Shown here: in pieces, positions 34,234 through 46,745 of the stretch
Layout of the letters: every line of letters starts with the position of its first letter
Position numbering within the stretch: position 1 is the first letter of the stretch
Assembly (NCBI GenBank): GCA_032719365.1
Contig: CM064871.1
Coordinates: forward strand, 26,137,566 to 26,201,565
Length of the DNA stretch: 64,000 bases
Origin: Prinsepia uniflora
Taxonomy: Eukaryota > Streptophyta > Magnoliopsida > Rosales > Rosaceae
Direction: 5' to 3'
The notes under the pieces: generated by a model
What the model saw: only the letters and a program-made list of their open reading frames with translations
The model's database searches: none
What the model was told of the DNA's origin: nothing
Made by a program: the position numbers and the translations under genes

Positions 34234-36892
34234 TGTAACGACTCGTCCCGGAATTTCGGGATTAGATTAGTGATTAATGATGAATTAGTGAGATTAATCA
34301 GTGATTAGCTAAGTAATTTCGGACGGATGTTGCAAAAATGACTGTTTTGCCCGGGGGGGGGGGGGCAAAAGTTGACTTTTCATTCGGGACACTTTTTAGA
34401 CTTTCCGAAGAGACCGTTGGGTAGGTCGCAGGATGCTGAATCCGTTGAGGCATGAGTAAATTGGAGTTCGGAGGTGAAAGTTACGAACCTAGGAACACTA
34501 GGGGTATTTTGGTAATTTTGTCAAGGAGGGGCAAAATGGTAATTTGAGGCGGCCAATGGATGATTCAATTATAGGAATGACTCACCTAGCCTGTTTAGTG
34601 ACATCTGTCACTCTAATTGTGCTATTAGTGTCCATGTGTTTGGGGGGGGGGGGGGGTGGGGGGTGGTGGTGGAGAAAATGTGATGTATATGTATTTTAGC
34701 AAAGAAAACAGAGGACTCAATGGATCATGCAATAAAGGAGTAGTGAATTCACCAAAAACCCAGTAAGTGAATCCCGAGAGAGATAGAGAGAGAGAGAGAG
34801 ACTTGAGAAACAGAGAATCAAACGAAGAAGAAGAAGACGGAAACCGTGGAAGAAAAACCCAAACCCGAAACTTATAAATTCGAATTGATCAAATTTGAAA
34901 TTGGGATTAAACTTCAAAATTGACCTTGGATTAAGCTTCTTGAGCTCAAGGCCGGTCGAACCCAATCCTAAATGAAGGAAACCGATGATGTTTTGACCAA
35001 GAATGGTACCCTTAAGCATCTCGACTTTTCGAGATTGAGTTCGAATGGTTCGAGAGAACTAAGACTGAAATTGAGATTGCAAACACATTTGAATAGATCC
35101 TGCGAAGCTTTTGAATGAATCAATTTGAAGGAATCCATGAGAATGGGAAGGATCCGATGATGAACATACCTCGAAATTTCGAGGTTTAGCTAAATGCCTT
35201 CGAGGTAAGGGATTGTGAAATTGAACTTACAGACATTTAATTATGGATAACATGATGCTATTTGTTGAATCAATTGAAAAAATTAGATTGAAATTGACAG
35301 AGATTGAATCGGGTTATGTCAAGGGTTGCAGGACCCGTTTAATAGACAAACATGCGAGGAAGGTGAATAGTGCCAAGCAGGTGGTTTTCACGCGCAGCCA
35401 CTTGTGGTGGCGCGTGGAGCTGATTTGGAAGGTATAGTCAACATGTGTTTTACTCTATTCGAGGTAACGAACATTTTAGGACTAGTTTCGAGTCGATCGG
35501 ACATTTTTTCGATATGATTTTGGATGTCCAAAGGTTTAGGATCGAGTTTTAAAATAGTTAAAAATTCAGGAAAAATATGGGAATTTAGTGGTAGCATATT
35601 GGAGTGGTTAGTGACCGTATAATGTGATATTGATAGGTTCAGGAAGTCCGGTGATAGTGGATTAGCCAGGAAAGCGTAATTGCGCACGTATCGAGGCGGG
35701 TAGCGGGAATGGTCTGTGAGTGGGCTTTGTTTTCCAAATTATGATGCATGCATAAATGTTTTATATGTTTTGCATATGTGATTTATATGATTATGATGGT
35801 GATATCTATGATTTATGATTTGCACGTATTTCGAGATATTTACATATTTATACGTATTACGAGATTATACTTTTGTGCTATGATTTGATAACGGTTTCGA
35901 TGATATGATCTCGGGATTTTCATTATGATTTGATTTCAATGGTTTATATTTCGGTAACCGTGACTTCTGGATTTGGATACGGAATGATGATTTCAGATTC
36001 GGATTGGGATTCAGAATGGTGATTTCGGATTCAGATTTGAACATGGATTTATGGATTTGGAATTGGAATGGGAAATGATTTTAAAATGGTTTTGGATTGA
36101 ATTTGCTGGATCTAGTTTTGGGTTTAAAGACCAGGATGTGTGTGAAGGGGGCGGGTCCGGATATGTGATTTGGTTTTAAATACCCAGTGAGTTTAAAGAC
36201 ACGGATATTGTGATTTCCCCCGGAGACCTATTGAGTTTAAAGACTCGGAAGTTTAAAGACTCGGATATATTGATTTTAAAGACTCAGATAGATCTAGTAG
36301 GTTCAATAGATGAAAATGTGCTTTAAATGGTTTTCGGAATTATATGAAACCATAATGGTTTTCAAATGGTTTTCAGATGTCTTGAGCTGTGACCCGGTTT
36401 ATATGGATTTACAGATTTTGGGCTGAGTTCCCGTATTTATGGTTCCGGGCTAAGGCCCAAGGTTTGAGAAAAGTAAATGATTTTGGTTTTCATACACGGT
36501 TTTCTTATATTGGAAATTAAATGGGTTATGAAATGATTTTCGAATGCATGCATTGATTTTATGTGGAGGGTATAAATGTCTTTCCTTATAAAATGTTTTA
36601 GTACTTTTATTTATTTTGTCCATTCACAGTCTTTTCTGTTTTCGAAACCCTCAAGGTTGATACGGTGCGGGCAGTTGTTAGTGAGACGGAGACATCATAC
36701 ATGCGATCCACAGTGGTTTCTGCGCACTCTAGGAAGTATGAAATTGATTTTGGTATGTTGACTTGGGTATCCCTTATCTGGCTTACGTGTTCCACGGAGG
36801 TTAGACGGGTGTTTAGCCTTCGTGTCGTACGTGGGTTAGGTGGGAGCATGACTTATCCCTTAATCTCGGGGGATTGGGGGTGGGTCATGTCA
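34234..36892 (+). repeat. 5' LTR of element E
   Basis: It starts TGTAACGACTCG and ends GGGTCATGTCA. Contents: head block, G-runs at 34354-34365 and 34644-34666, leader with the GC stem at 35389-35416, a GAACATTTTAGGAC block, GTTTAAAGACTCGG minisatellite at 36120-36310, and TTTTGTCCATTCACAG near 36610. The open frames at 34717-35437 are LTR sequence. Confidence 0.92.
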
Positions 36893-36895
36893 ATT

Positions 36896-36907
36896 TGGTA
36901 TCAGAGC
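36896..36907 (+). promoter_or_regulatory. Primer-binding site of element E
   Basis: TGGTATCAGAGC, complementary to initiator-Met tRNA, lies three bases after the LTR end. Confidence 0.92.
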
Positions 36908-39507
36908 GAGGCTTGTGCGTTTTGTGCGAGGTTGTGGCTTCCAGAGAAATTGGTTTGTCGATTAGAGTGTTGTGATGTTTCTGTGGATGTGATGTCTCGA
37001 CGCGGAATAGCCTGTCATCCTCCTGGACACTAGAGCAATAGTACGTTAGTTAGTGGCTGAGTTAGTGGTGAGATCACTAGCGACTAGGTGCTAGTCGCCT
37101 GCTACGCGGTGTATGGTGTGATGTATGTTGTCCCTATGCAGGAGCAGATAGCGTGTTTGGCGCTGGATACGGTCGAGAGTTGGTTGGACTCTATGGTCAA
37201 ATGGTAACCAGTGAGTTAGATGTGAGAGATACGATCGATGGTTGGCTAGTTAGCCTATTGGGCTGGGTGGCGGTTGGCTAACGATAGTATGGACTGGTGA
37301 CCACTTGGTCAGATTGGTTGGGATTGGACTTGTGCGGCTACGAGTAGCTGGATTTCTCGAATCACGGGGATACATGCACCCGATACAGTATGAGTTGAGG
37401 AATTTTCCCCTAGCGATGAAGTGGATGTTCTTGGTCGGATGTGACGACTCGAGTAGTGAGGTCTGATGTGTGCTAGTGGATGTGCCTAGCTGAGTTAGTC
37501 GGGTTTGATGACCCTCGTTGACTCGAAAAATCTTGAGTCAGGTGATTAGTCTGGAAAATGTGAGTTAGTAAGCTATTGTGGCTTGGGCCGACTTTTGGGC
37601 CAGATGTGAGATTGTGCTGCTGGATGCAGCTGAGGTTGTAGGTGACCTTGAGCGGGTCAGTGTGACTATGATGCTTGGTTAAGCATCGGTTGCTCAAAGT
37701 TGTGGAATATGAGAGAGGTGAGTTTCCCCCAGATCTGAGTGTAGAGATGTGATATGGCTTGGTATGAACAGAGAATTGGGCTTAGGGTGCTATGAGCACT
37801 ACATCGGAGATGATGTGCCACAAGCTAAAATGCTTGTGCATGGTAGGATGGACACATCGTGAGTTGAGGTTGCGACCAGTCGTGTGGTCCATACCATTAC
37901 CACTAACCGAGTTGGGATAGCTGATGACCATTGGCAGGTTAAGTTTCGGTTTGATTGGTCAAGTTGGTGTTAGGTTGATCAGAGTAGCGCAGCGGAAGCA
38001 CGGTAGACCTAGGCTTCGGTTTGGAGCAGGCTAGGTCGGTCTGGTCGGGTTCGACCATTAGTGAGATTAGTTTTCGTGGACTCATCCTGATGGGTAGGTA
38101 AGTGATGAATGAGTCAAAAGATGTTGGATGTATAAGATGTATTGGAATGTGTCGGCATATGCCGAGGATAGTCATGAGTGGTGCTGAGGCCAGTACTTGG
38201 AGTTTCCTTGAGATTGGTCTTTGACGACTCCGAGGGTAGTGACGACGGAGTCCGAGGACTGTGATTAGTGATTGATGACTGAGGATCTCGAGAGTTGGTA
38301 TTCGGTAGTTTCATATGGTGCTCGGAAGTTGAACCTCAGAAGGGTTGGAAGTGAGAATCGGATTGATGTCCCAACATAAAACGAGTTGGTTGGTGAGTTA
38401 GATTATGCATGGACACGTGGTTATGAGTTCGTCCCATGATGGTATACGTGCTAAGAATTGAGTTCCATGGTTGTAAAGATGGATACACTTCCAATATGGT
38501 TGGAATCGCGGAATCAGGAGGTAACGAGATTGAGACAATGAGAAGTTGTATTTCTGGATACTCTGAAGTCGTTATGGGAGACTCCTGGTGGTGTATGATG
38601 GGATTTGAGGAGTTGTGACTCCCCTTGATCATGGACACATGTGAATGCATTACAGAGTAGAGAGTACGTGATGACGTGGCATCAATAACGTTTGGTGTGT
38701 ATGGCAGGATTGTGTTTACTTGGATTATCTTGAGTTTCGTTGGAGGGTACGGAAGGAAGGAAGATGATAAGGAAGATGAAAAGGAGTAACCATAACTGAG
38801 AGATATGAGGTAATTGAAGAGAACCCACAGTCTAGACGTGTAGTCTTCTTGAGCGATTTGAATAGATGTGGTGGTCAGAGCATTTTCGGGATCCACTTAG
38901 GAGCGAGTAGATCGGGATTGAACTGCTCCTAAATAAGGAAAAGGTCGTTGTAAGGTCGTTGTACTCAGGAGAATCGTATTATAGACATGGGTTGGATATG
39001 GTTGAATAGCTTGGATGTGTTGAAAATGTTGGATGTGCAGGACGAATGTGGCTTGTCTTACATACGCCAGGATATATGGTCTTGGATCTATTGCTGGGTC
39101 TGGCATGTGATGTGATTGGAGTAGTTGTATTGGATGTTGGTCCGGAGACCCAGGAGACTCGACAAGGACTTGAGTCGGTACGCCTTGGAATATTTGTTTG
39201 GGCCTGGAATAATGATCAGCCTGATGCTGGACCCTAGGATTGAAGCGTGATTGACTCATAGTCAGTGTAGACACTATTATGTTCAAACGGAAGGATGCTT
39301 TATGATGTTTTTGGATGGAATTACGATATATCGTGAAGACATGATTGGTTGAGTGATCGGGTAATGCCGATGTGATTGAGGATATATTGTACGATGGATG
39401 TGATTGCTATGTACATTGTGAAGTTTTTGTGGTATGCACCGTGGTTATCGTTGGATGTGATTGGTTGGTGGGACCTTGACGTTGAGAGGTGTGATCACGG
39501 TGAGACA
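36908..39507 (+). other. Interior of element E, left part, no recognisable genes
   Basis: 2.6 kb without gag, RT or integrase motifs. The longest open frame is 186 codons on the minus strand (38336-38896); it has no domain I recognise and is probably chance. Confidence 0.5.
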
Positions 39508-42008
39508 TGTAATGACCCGGAAATTCGAAAAACGAAAATTTGAAAAATTTGAGGAAAATGACGATTTTGCCCCTGGAATTGGGCGAACGGTTGACTTTTT
39601 ATTCGAGCTGTCAAACGGACTTTGACCGATGACCGTGACGTAGTTCGAGACGTCACGAGTTCATAGACAGGTGGCACGCCCAATTCCGACATTCGAGGAG
39701 AAAGTTATGATGTTCGGAAGTTTAAGGGCAGTTTGGTAAATTGGTAAAAAGGGCCGACAGTTGACTTTTACTTTTTGATCGGGACCTTATTTGGAATTTC
39801 CGGGAGTACCGTTGGATAGGTCTCGAGACGCTGACTCCGTAGACAGGCGACATGCGTCAATTGGAGCCCGGACGAAAAAGTTGTGGGTCTAGAAAGTTCA
39901 AGGGTAAAATGGTAACTTCCGACATGAAGGGTAAAATGGTAAATTGGGTCGTCAAGCCCGCAATAGTTGATTTTAAATGGTTTAATTTGGCTGATTCAGC
40001 CTATTTGGATTGGGATTATTTACTAAGTGACATTTGTCACTTGCTTATGTCAATTAGTGGCATTAATTGAATGCCTTATACGAACAAAAACAACCTCCAA
40101 ATCTTTGTTTAAATTCTAAACAATTCTTAACTCAGATTGATCAAGGATGACAACCAGAGATATAGGGAGATTCAGAGGGAAAATTTGAGTGAAAAACAGA
40201 AGGAAAACAGGAGAGAAAACGGGGAGGAATACTGTGAACCCGAGAGGAAAAAAAACCCGAAACCATACTTGATGAAATTGAGATTTAATTCCAAGTTTTA
40301 GCTTAACCCAGGCCGAATTAAGATTAGAATTAGTTTTCTGGTACGAGTTCGAGTCGAACCACATCAGAAAGGAAGAAAATTGAAGGGGAAATCAGCAAGA
40401 ATAGACTCTGCGACTCCTTTGAAAGTGAGAGCTTGGGTTTGATTACTTAAAGGTGATGATTCTTGAAATTGACTTCGATTTCAAATTTAGAATGACTGTT
40501 AGATGCTTCTGGTGTATTTAATTGAATGTTACAAGTTGTTTTTGGTTAGAACCCGAGTTAGGACCCATCGGGTATCCGTGTTGAGTCGTGGGTTTTAAGA
40601 CATGGTTTAGTGAAATTGAGGTCACAGATCGGTTTATAGACAGGGAAGGAATGAAAATAAGTGAAAGAAAGGGAGGAATTGGGTTCAATTTGAGGGAAAA
40701 TGAATCGGGTTGCGACGCGGGTCGCAGACCCGAATACCAGAGAAGACGGGTTACACACTGTTCATATTACTGTAGCAAGGCGCGTGAACTCACGCGCAGC
40801 CGCTTGCGGCGGCGCGTGAGGGCACGTGGTGGACGTTCTGGGAAAGTGTCCAACAGGTGTTTTACTCTATACAGTGTAACGAACATTTTGACTTTGGTTT
40901 CGAGTCAATCGGATACCGTTTCGATAATGTTTCGAGGGTCCGAAGGTTTAAGTTACGTAGTTAATTAATATTAAATTCCCGAAAAATTATGGGAAAATTA
41001 GATGATGTAAATTGACTTGTTAGTAACCTTGAATAATGATTGTGAACAGGATTCGAGATTCCTAGCAAGTGTCGGAAATTACGGAAACGCGTGCAGCGCG
41101 GGAAACGAGCAATTGGACGGTGTGTTAGTGGACGTTTGTTTTATAAATTGATATGCATGCATAGTTAAATGTTTTATATGATTTATGGCATGATTTGAAT
41201 TTCAATAATTTGATATGATTATTTTGAGATTTAATGATTATTTTAATCGGTACTTCGGGCACGTTATTCGAGAAAATGTGAAATGACTATTTTGGGCGCA
41301 GACCCGGGATTTGTGATTGGTTTTGGCTTGGATTATGAGTTGGAAATTTGATTTAATGAATTTGTGATGTTTTGGATATGATTTTACGGATTTACGTGCA
41401 TTGAATTATTTAATGCTTTTATGGATTGACAAGAAATGAGATTTGGGCATGTGGCCCCGTGATAATGGTTTTGACATGGTTTTGATACTTGATTTGAAAT
41501 AATGCTTTTGATTGTGTATTGATGTTTGATGCCCCCAGATGCGTAATTCCTGGAGGGACTCCGGTTGTGTAATTCCCGGTGAGGCTGGATGTGTAATTCC
41601 CAACATTGGATGACGACTCTGGATGTGTAATTCCCAGAGGATCCTCGGATGTGTAATTCCCGAGTTATATGCTTTATTATATGGTGAACTGATTTTATAA
41701 AATGTATTTAATGATTCATGTGTTTTTCCCTATGCATGCATGGTTTGGTAAACTGGAGGGTAACAGATGTGTTTCAAATGTGTTTTACATGATATTATTT
41801 TTGTCCACTCACACCTTTGTTTTTGATGACCCTCCAGGTCGTGGCACGACGTTTGGTGCAAATCGAGAGGCAGAGGCATGAGCAGAAATCAGTGCAGTTT
41901 CCCTGGTCTGACAGGTGCTGAAGGGTACTTTCGGGACTTCAGTTGACTTGTCAGACGGGAGCAGGACCAGGCACAGTTATCGAGTTCCAGTTGGGACGGG
42001 TCCTGTCA
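39508..42008 (+). mobile_element. Solo LTR F, inside element E
   Basis: 2501 bp, TGTAATGACCCGG ... GGGTCCTGTCA, with a perfect target-site duplication AGACA (39503-39507 and 42009-42013). The head carries two successive copies of the block ending in a GTAGACAGG-type motif. The GC-rich hairpin is at 40791-40818, the minisatellite at 41530-41670, and inverted-repeat arms at 41906-41913 and 41949-41956 (52 bp from the end). It is the plus-strand relative of B3. Confidence 0.93.
41530..41670 (+). repeat. Minisatellite in LTR F
   Basis: Five copies of a unit containing GGATGTGTAATTCCCGG, separated by variable spacers. Confidence 0.85.
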
Positions 42009-42013
42009 AGACA

Positions 42014-42677
42014 TGTATTCGATAGAGTTCAGTTACAGACAGGTGGAGTGGGACGTGGATGGTGTTCCCACGGGTTGACTCTGTTGGTGATTGTCAGGTA
42101 ATGGAACCACCATGAGATGACTTGACAAATTGTTTGGGGTGAGCGCTTGTGTTGTGACTCCAGTGAATTGCTGACAGAGTTAGTATGGATTATTGAACAG
42201 ATGTTGATTGATAAAATTACCAAGGCTAGAGGTGAGCTTCGTGCCGGATGACGACAAGATCTTATGTTACCGAGGGAGTTGATACGAGGTACATTTGGAA
42301 TGACTCGAGAATGAGTCGAAGTTGATGTGACTAATAGCAGTGGTTTCGTGGCACACTTAGTGTCAGTTGAGCTGTAAGTGTCGGCTGGTGTGATGTTAGA
42401 GGTACCTCAGAAATGAGTTAGATATGAAGGGGAGATTCGTTAAACCTCAGTAAAAAATGAAATGATTTCCAGATGGACCGAAAGTTGGTACGAGTTGGCC
42501 CGCATGGCAGTGATGTACTGCCAGTTGTGGTAATAGTGTCAGTAACATGGAAGAAGATTGGCAGGTGATGTACCCCGAGTAGGTGTTCCATGTGTGAGAT
42601 AAGTTGGATTCCCCCGGTAGTGGAGGACGTACGAGATTCGGAATTTCGAGGACGAAATTCTTTAAGGGGGACCGTTG
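42014..42677 (+). other. Interior of element E, right part, with polypurine tract
   Basis: It continues the noncoding interior and ends with CGAGGACGAAATTCTTTAAG and GGGGGACCG, the pol-end/polypurine-like junction. Confidence 0.6.
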
Positions 42678-45331
42678 GGTAACGACCCGTCCTGGAATTT
42701 CGGGATTAGATTAGTGATTAATGACGAATTAGTGTGATTAATTAGTGATTAGTCAAGTAATTTTGGATGGATGATGCAAAAATGACTGTTTTTCCCTTGG
42801 TGGGGGACAAAAGTTGACTTTTCATTCGAGACACTTTTTAGACTTTCTGAAGAGACCGTTGGGTAGGTCTCAGGATGCTAAATCCGTAGACAGGCGGCAT
42901 GCTCAAATTGGAGTTCAGAAGTGAAAGTTATGAACCTAGGAACACTAGGGGTATTTTGGTAATTTTGTCAAGGAGGGGCAAAATGGTAATTTGAGGCTGC
43001 CAATGGATGATTCAATTACAGGAGTGACTCACCTAGCATGTTTAGTGACATCTGCCACTCTAATTGTGCTATTAGTGTTCGTGTGTTTGGGGGGGGGGGG
43101 GGGGGTGGAGAAAATGTGATGTATGTGTGTTTTAGCAAGGAAAACAGAGGGCTCAATGGATCGTGCAACAAGGGAGTAGTGAATTCACCAACAAACCAGT
43201 AAGTGATTCCCTTGTGAGAGAGGGAGACTTGAGAAATAGAGAATCAAATGAGGAAGAAGGCGATGGAAACCGTGGAAGAAAAATCCAAACCCGAAACTTA
43301 TAAATTCGAATTGATCAAACTTGAAATTGGGATTAATCTTCAAAATCGACCTTCGTTTAAGCTTTTGGAGCTCAAGGCCAGTCGAACCCAATCCAAAACG
43401 AAGGAAATCGATGATGTTTTGGCCAAGAATGGAACCCTCAAGCATCTCGACTTTTCGAGATTGAGTCCGAATGGTTGGAGAGAACTAAGGCTGAAATTGA
43501 GATTGCAAACACATTTGAATAGATCCTGCAAAGCTTCTGAATGAATCAATTTGTAGGAAACCATGAGAATGGGAAGGATCAGATGATGAACATACCTCAA
43601 AATTTTGAGGTTTGGTCGAATGCCTTCGAGGTAAGGGATTGTGAAATTGAACTTACAAACATTTAATTAAGAATAACACGATGCTATTAGTTGAATCAAT
43701 TTAAGAAATTGGGTTGAAATTGGCAGGGATTGAATCAGGTTATGTCGAGGGTTGCAGGACCCGTTTAACAGACCAAAACGGGCGAGGAAGGTGAACAGTG
43801 CTAGGCGCGTGGCTTTCACGCGTAGCCACTTGTGGCAGCGCGTGAAGGCGCGTGGAGTTGATTTAGAAGGTATGGTCAACATGTGTTTTACTCTATTCGA
43901 GGTAAAAAATAGTTTAGGACTGGTTTCGAGTCGATCGGACATTGTTTCGATATGATTTGGGATGTCCGAAGGTTTAGGATCGAGTTTGAAAATAGTTAAA
44001 AATTCAGGAAAAATATGGGAATTTAGTGGAAGCATATTGGAGTGGTTAGTGACCCTATACTGTGATATGGACAGGTTCAGGAAGTCCGATGATAGTGGAT
44101 TAGCTTGGAAAGCGTAATTACACGAGTATCGAGACGACAACGGGAATGGTCTGTGAGTGGACTTTATTTTCCAAATAATGATGCATGCATAAATGTTTTA
44201 TATGTTTTCCATATGTGATTTATATGATTATGATCGTGATATCTATGATTTATGATTTGCACGTATTTCGAGATATTTACGTATTTATACGTATTACGAG
44301 ATTATGCTTTTGTGCTATGATTTGATAACGGTTTCGATGATATGATCTCGGGATTTGCATTATGATTTGATTTTCAATGTTTTATATTTCGATAACCGTG
44401 AATTCTTGATTTGGATTCGGAATGATGATTTCGAATTCGGATTGGGATTCAGAATTGTGATTTCGGATTGGGATTCAGAATTGTGATTTCGGATTCGGAT
44501 TTGAACATGGATTTATGGATTTGGAATTGGAATGGGAAATGATTTTAAAAGTGTTTTGGATTGGATTTGCTGGATCTGTTATTGGGTTTAAAGACCCGGA
44601 TGTGTGTGACGGGGGGTGGGTCCGGATATGTGATTTGGGTTTAAAGACCCGGTGAGTTTAAAGTTTCGGATATTGTGATTTCCCCCGGAGGCCTGTTGAG
44701 TTTAAAGACTCGGGAGTTTAAAGACTCGGATTGATATTGAGGCTGATTGAGTTTAAAGGCTCAGATATATTGAGTTTAAAGACTTGGATAAATCCAACAG
44801 GTTCAATAGATGGAAATGTGCTTTAAATGGTTTTTAGAATTATATGAAACCATAATGGTTTTCATATGTCTTGATTGTGGCCAGGTTTTTATGGATTTAC
44901 AGATTTTGGGTTGAGTTCCCGTATTTATGGTTCCAGGCTAAGGCCCGAGGTTTGAGAAAATGAAATGATTTTGGTTTTCAAACACGGTTTTCTTATATTG
45001 GAAATGAAATAGGTTATGAAACGATTTTCGAATGCATGCATTGAATTTATGTGGAGGGTATAAATGTATGTCCTTATAAAATGTTTTAGTACTTTTATTT
45101 ATTTTGTCCACTCACAGTCTTTTCTGTTTTCTATACCCTCCAAGTTGATGTGGTGCTAGCTGTTGTTAGTGAGATGGAGACATCATACACACGATCCACA
45201 GTGATTTCTGTGCATTGTGGGAAGTATGAAGTTTATTTTGGTACGTTGACCTGGGTAACCCTTGTCGGGCTTACGTGTTCCGCGGAGGTTAGACGGGTGT
45301 TCAACCTTCGTGCCGCACTTGGGTCATGTCA
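42678..45331 (+). repeat. 3' LTR of element E
   Basis: It matches the 5' LTR throughout. Its first base pair is GG instead of TG. It lacks about 60 bp just before the end (compare 36830-36880), the stretch where the conserved 3' inverted repeat normally sits. Minisatellite at 44575-44815, GC stem at 43817-43844, G-run at 43089-43106. Confidence 0.9.
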
Positions 45332-45376
45332 TTAGGCCCTAGTGTCGTCGCTGGCACACTTCCTAGTCAGGGTCTG

Positions 45377-45388
45377 GCTCTGATACCA
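45377..45388 (-). promoter_or_regulatory. Primer-binding site of the TRIM
   Basis: GCTCTGATACCA on the plus strand, complement of TGGTATCAGAGC, three bases from the right-hand LTR. It shows that the TRIM is on the minus strand. Its whole interior without element E is only about 85 bp (34206-34233 plus 45337-45391). Confidence 0.88.
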
Positions 45389-45391
45389 TTA

Positions 45392-45672
45392 TGTCAAGAG
45401 CTATCCCATCTAGCACCATATTGTCCGTTTTGGGCCTCGCCTTCACGGTTTTGGTCTCGGGAACTCACGTGCAACTTCCTAGTGGGTCACCCATCATGGG
45501 ATTGTACCAGCCTCAACTCGTTTAACTCTGGAGTTTCAACCGATCAAAGCCAGTGAACTCCCAAAAGGCCTAGTGCTAGATAGGTGTGTGCCTATACATA
45601 TAAGACACATCACCATTCCCATCGCAAGAATATGGGATAGTTCATCGCTCCCTCTAGGACACGGGTCTTACA
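45392..45672 (-). repeat. TRIM right (5') LTR, Cassandra-like, with 5S rRNA-derived segment
   Basis: 281 bp, TGTCAAGAGC ... GGGTCTTACA on the plus strand. On the minus strand it holds AAACTCCAGAGTTAAACG and GATGGGTGACCC followed by a CTAGGAAGTTGCACGTG block (about 45467-45540), close to the 5S rRNA intermediate element and box C. The flanking host bases ACCG (33920-33923 and 45673-45676) are the likely target-site duplication. CACTA transposase sequence resumes at once. Confidence 0.8.
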
Positions 45673-46676
45673 ACCGTGTCGGTTGTAATTGAAAATCAGG
45701 AACGCCAAGGATCCTATGTACATTTAGAAGAATGTTACTGAGAGTCTTGTAGGAACAATTTTACCTATTGAAGGCAAGTCGAAAGACACCAAAAAAACTA
45801 CTCTGGGTATTCAAGACATGAGCATTCGACGACATTTGTAGCAAAAGATTGTGATTGGAAAATACATCATTGCACATTCAGGTTATACATTTACGCCAAA
45901 GAAGAAAAAAAAAATCTTTAAGTGGTTGTAGGGTGTGAAATTTCTCGATCGTTCGGCGATGGCCCAGTCACAGTGCCCTTTACTGAAAACGACATGGCAA
46001 CGGCTCATTGGTTCTTATTGAATGACTTTGATGAAGTCTGGCCTTTCCACAACCAGCACAAGGCATTGACGAAAGTCCAATATCCTTCTAATTGGAAGTA
46101 AATGGACAAACAATTGTTTCCGCATTGTTTTTCCACATATGTAAGTCAAATATTGATTTTAAATTATTTTTAAATGAATTAGACTAACATTTGGTGTTTT
46201 CCTACCAGATGGCACAGTTGAGGACTGACAACTCGCCAAAGTTCTGCAAAGAATTCATGCAGCTTGCAATTAGCCCATTTCGAAGAGAAACATACATTGG
46301 TTGTCACATTAATGGAGTTAAGTTCTTGTGCACATTGCGAGATGACAAGTTGCTAGTCAAAATAGTGGGGTCTTCGTGCCGAGAGATGGAGTAAATGTTG
46401 ACACGGGGTTTTACCTTTGATGATCAACATCGTGAAGATGGTGGAGAAATCGAAAATGACGAAGTTGTTTACCAGGAGGATTCCTCAGCACTCACCATAA
46501 ACGTGGAATGAGTACGCACTGACGATCTCACCCTGCCAGTTGCGATCAATGGCATTTTTGTTGATCTAAGTACCTTAGAACCAATTGAAAGTTACAGTGA
46601 TGAAACAGCTAGTACGCATAACTCGAATCACATGGGAGATTGGAAGAAGGATAGTGATACCGACATTGATTAACAG
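45673..46676 (+). pseudogene. TNP2-type CACTA transposase, C-terminal part, broken
   Basis: Directly after the TRIM the TNP2 motif continues: LKIRNAKDPMYI, then ESLVGTILPIEGKSKDT and QDMSIRRHL (compare LRHNLDVMHIEKN ... LLNIEGKTKD in the family). A YIGCHINGVKFL motif (about 46290-46330) matches the GYIVNGxRF motif of the DUF4216-type region. An acidic tail ends near 46670. Several stops and frame changes are present. Joining it across the TRIM to 33918 keeps motif order, which confirms the insertion. Confidence 0.75.
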
Positions 46677-46745
46677 TTGTCCAGAAAAACCTTCAATTTA
46701 TATCCTTTTGTAATATTGGTAAGTGTCACTTGAATCATATTGTGA

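Larger units (their letters stand above)
34234..45331 (+). mobile_element. LTR retrotransposon E (gypsy-like), full-length, inserted in the TRIM
   Basis: LTRs of about 2.65 kb (34234-36892 and 42678-45331) flank a 5.8-kb interior. There is a perfect 5-bp target-site duplication TTAGG (34229-34233 and 45332-45336). A primer-binding site follows the 5' LTR, and CGAGGACGAAATTC plus a G-rich purine tract precedes the 3' LTR. After removal of solo LTR F the interior is about 3.3 kb and shows no readable gag or pol, so E is LARD-like or extremely decayed. Confidence 0.92.

Noticed and set aside
38336..38896. 186-codon minus-strand open frame in element E
   Set aside because: No recognisable motif, biased composition, located in a noncoding retrotransposon interior.
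45467..45540. Genuine 5S rRNA gene
   Set aside because: Only the 3' half matches and imperfectly, and it sits in both LTRs of a TRIM; it is a derived element part.
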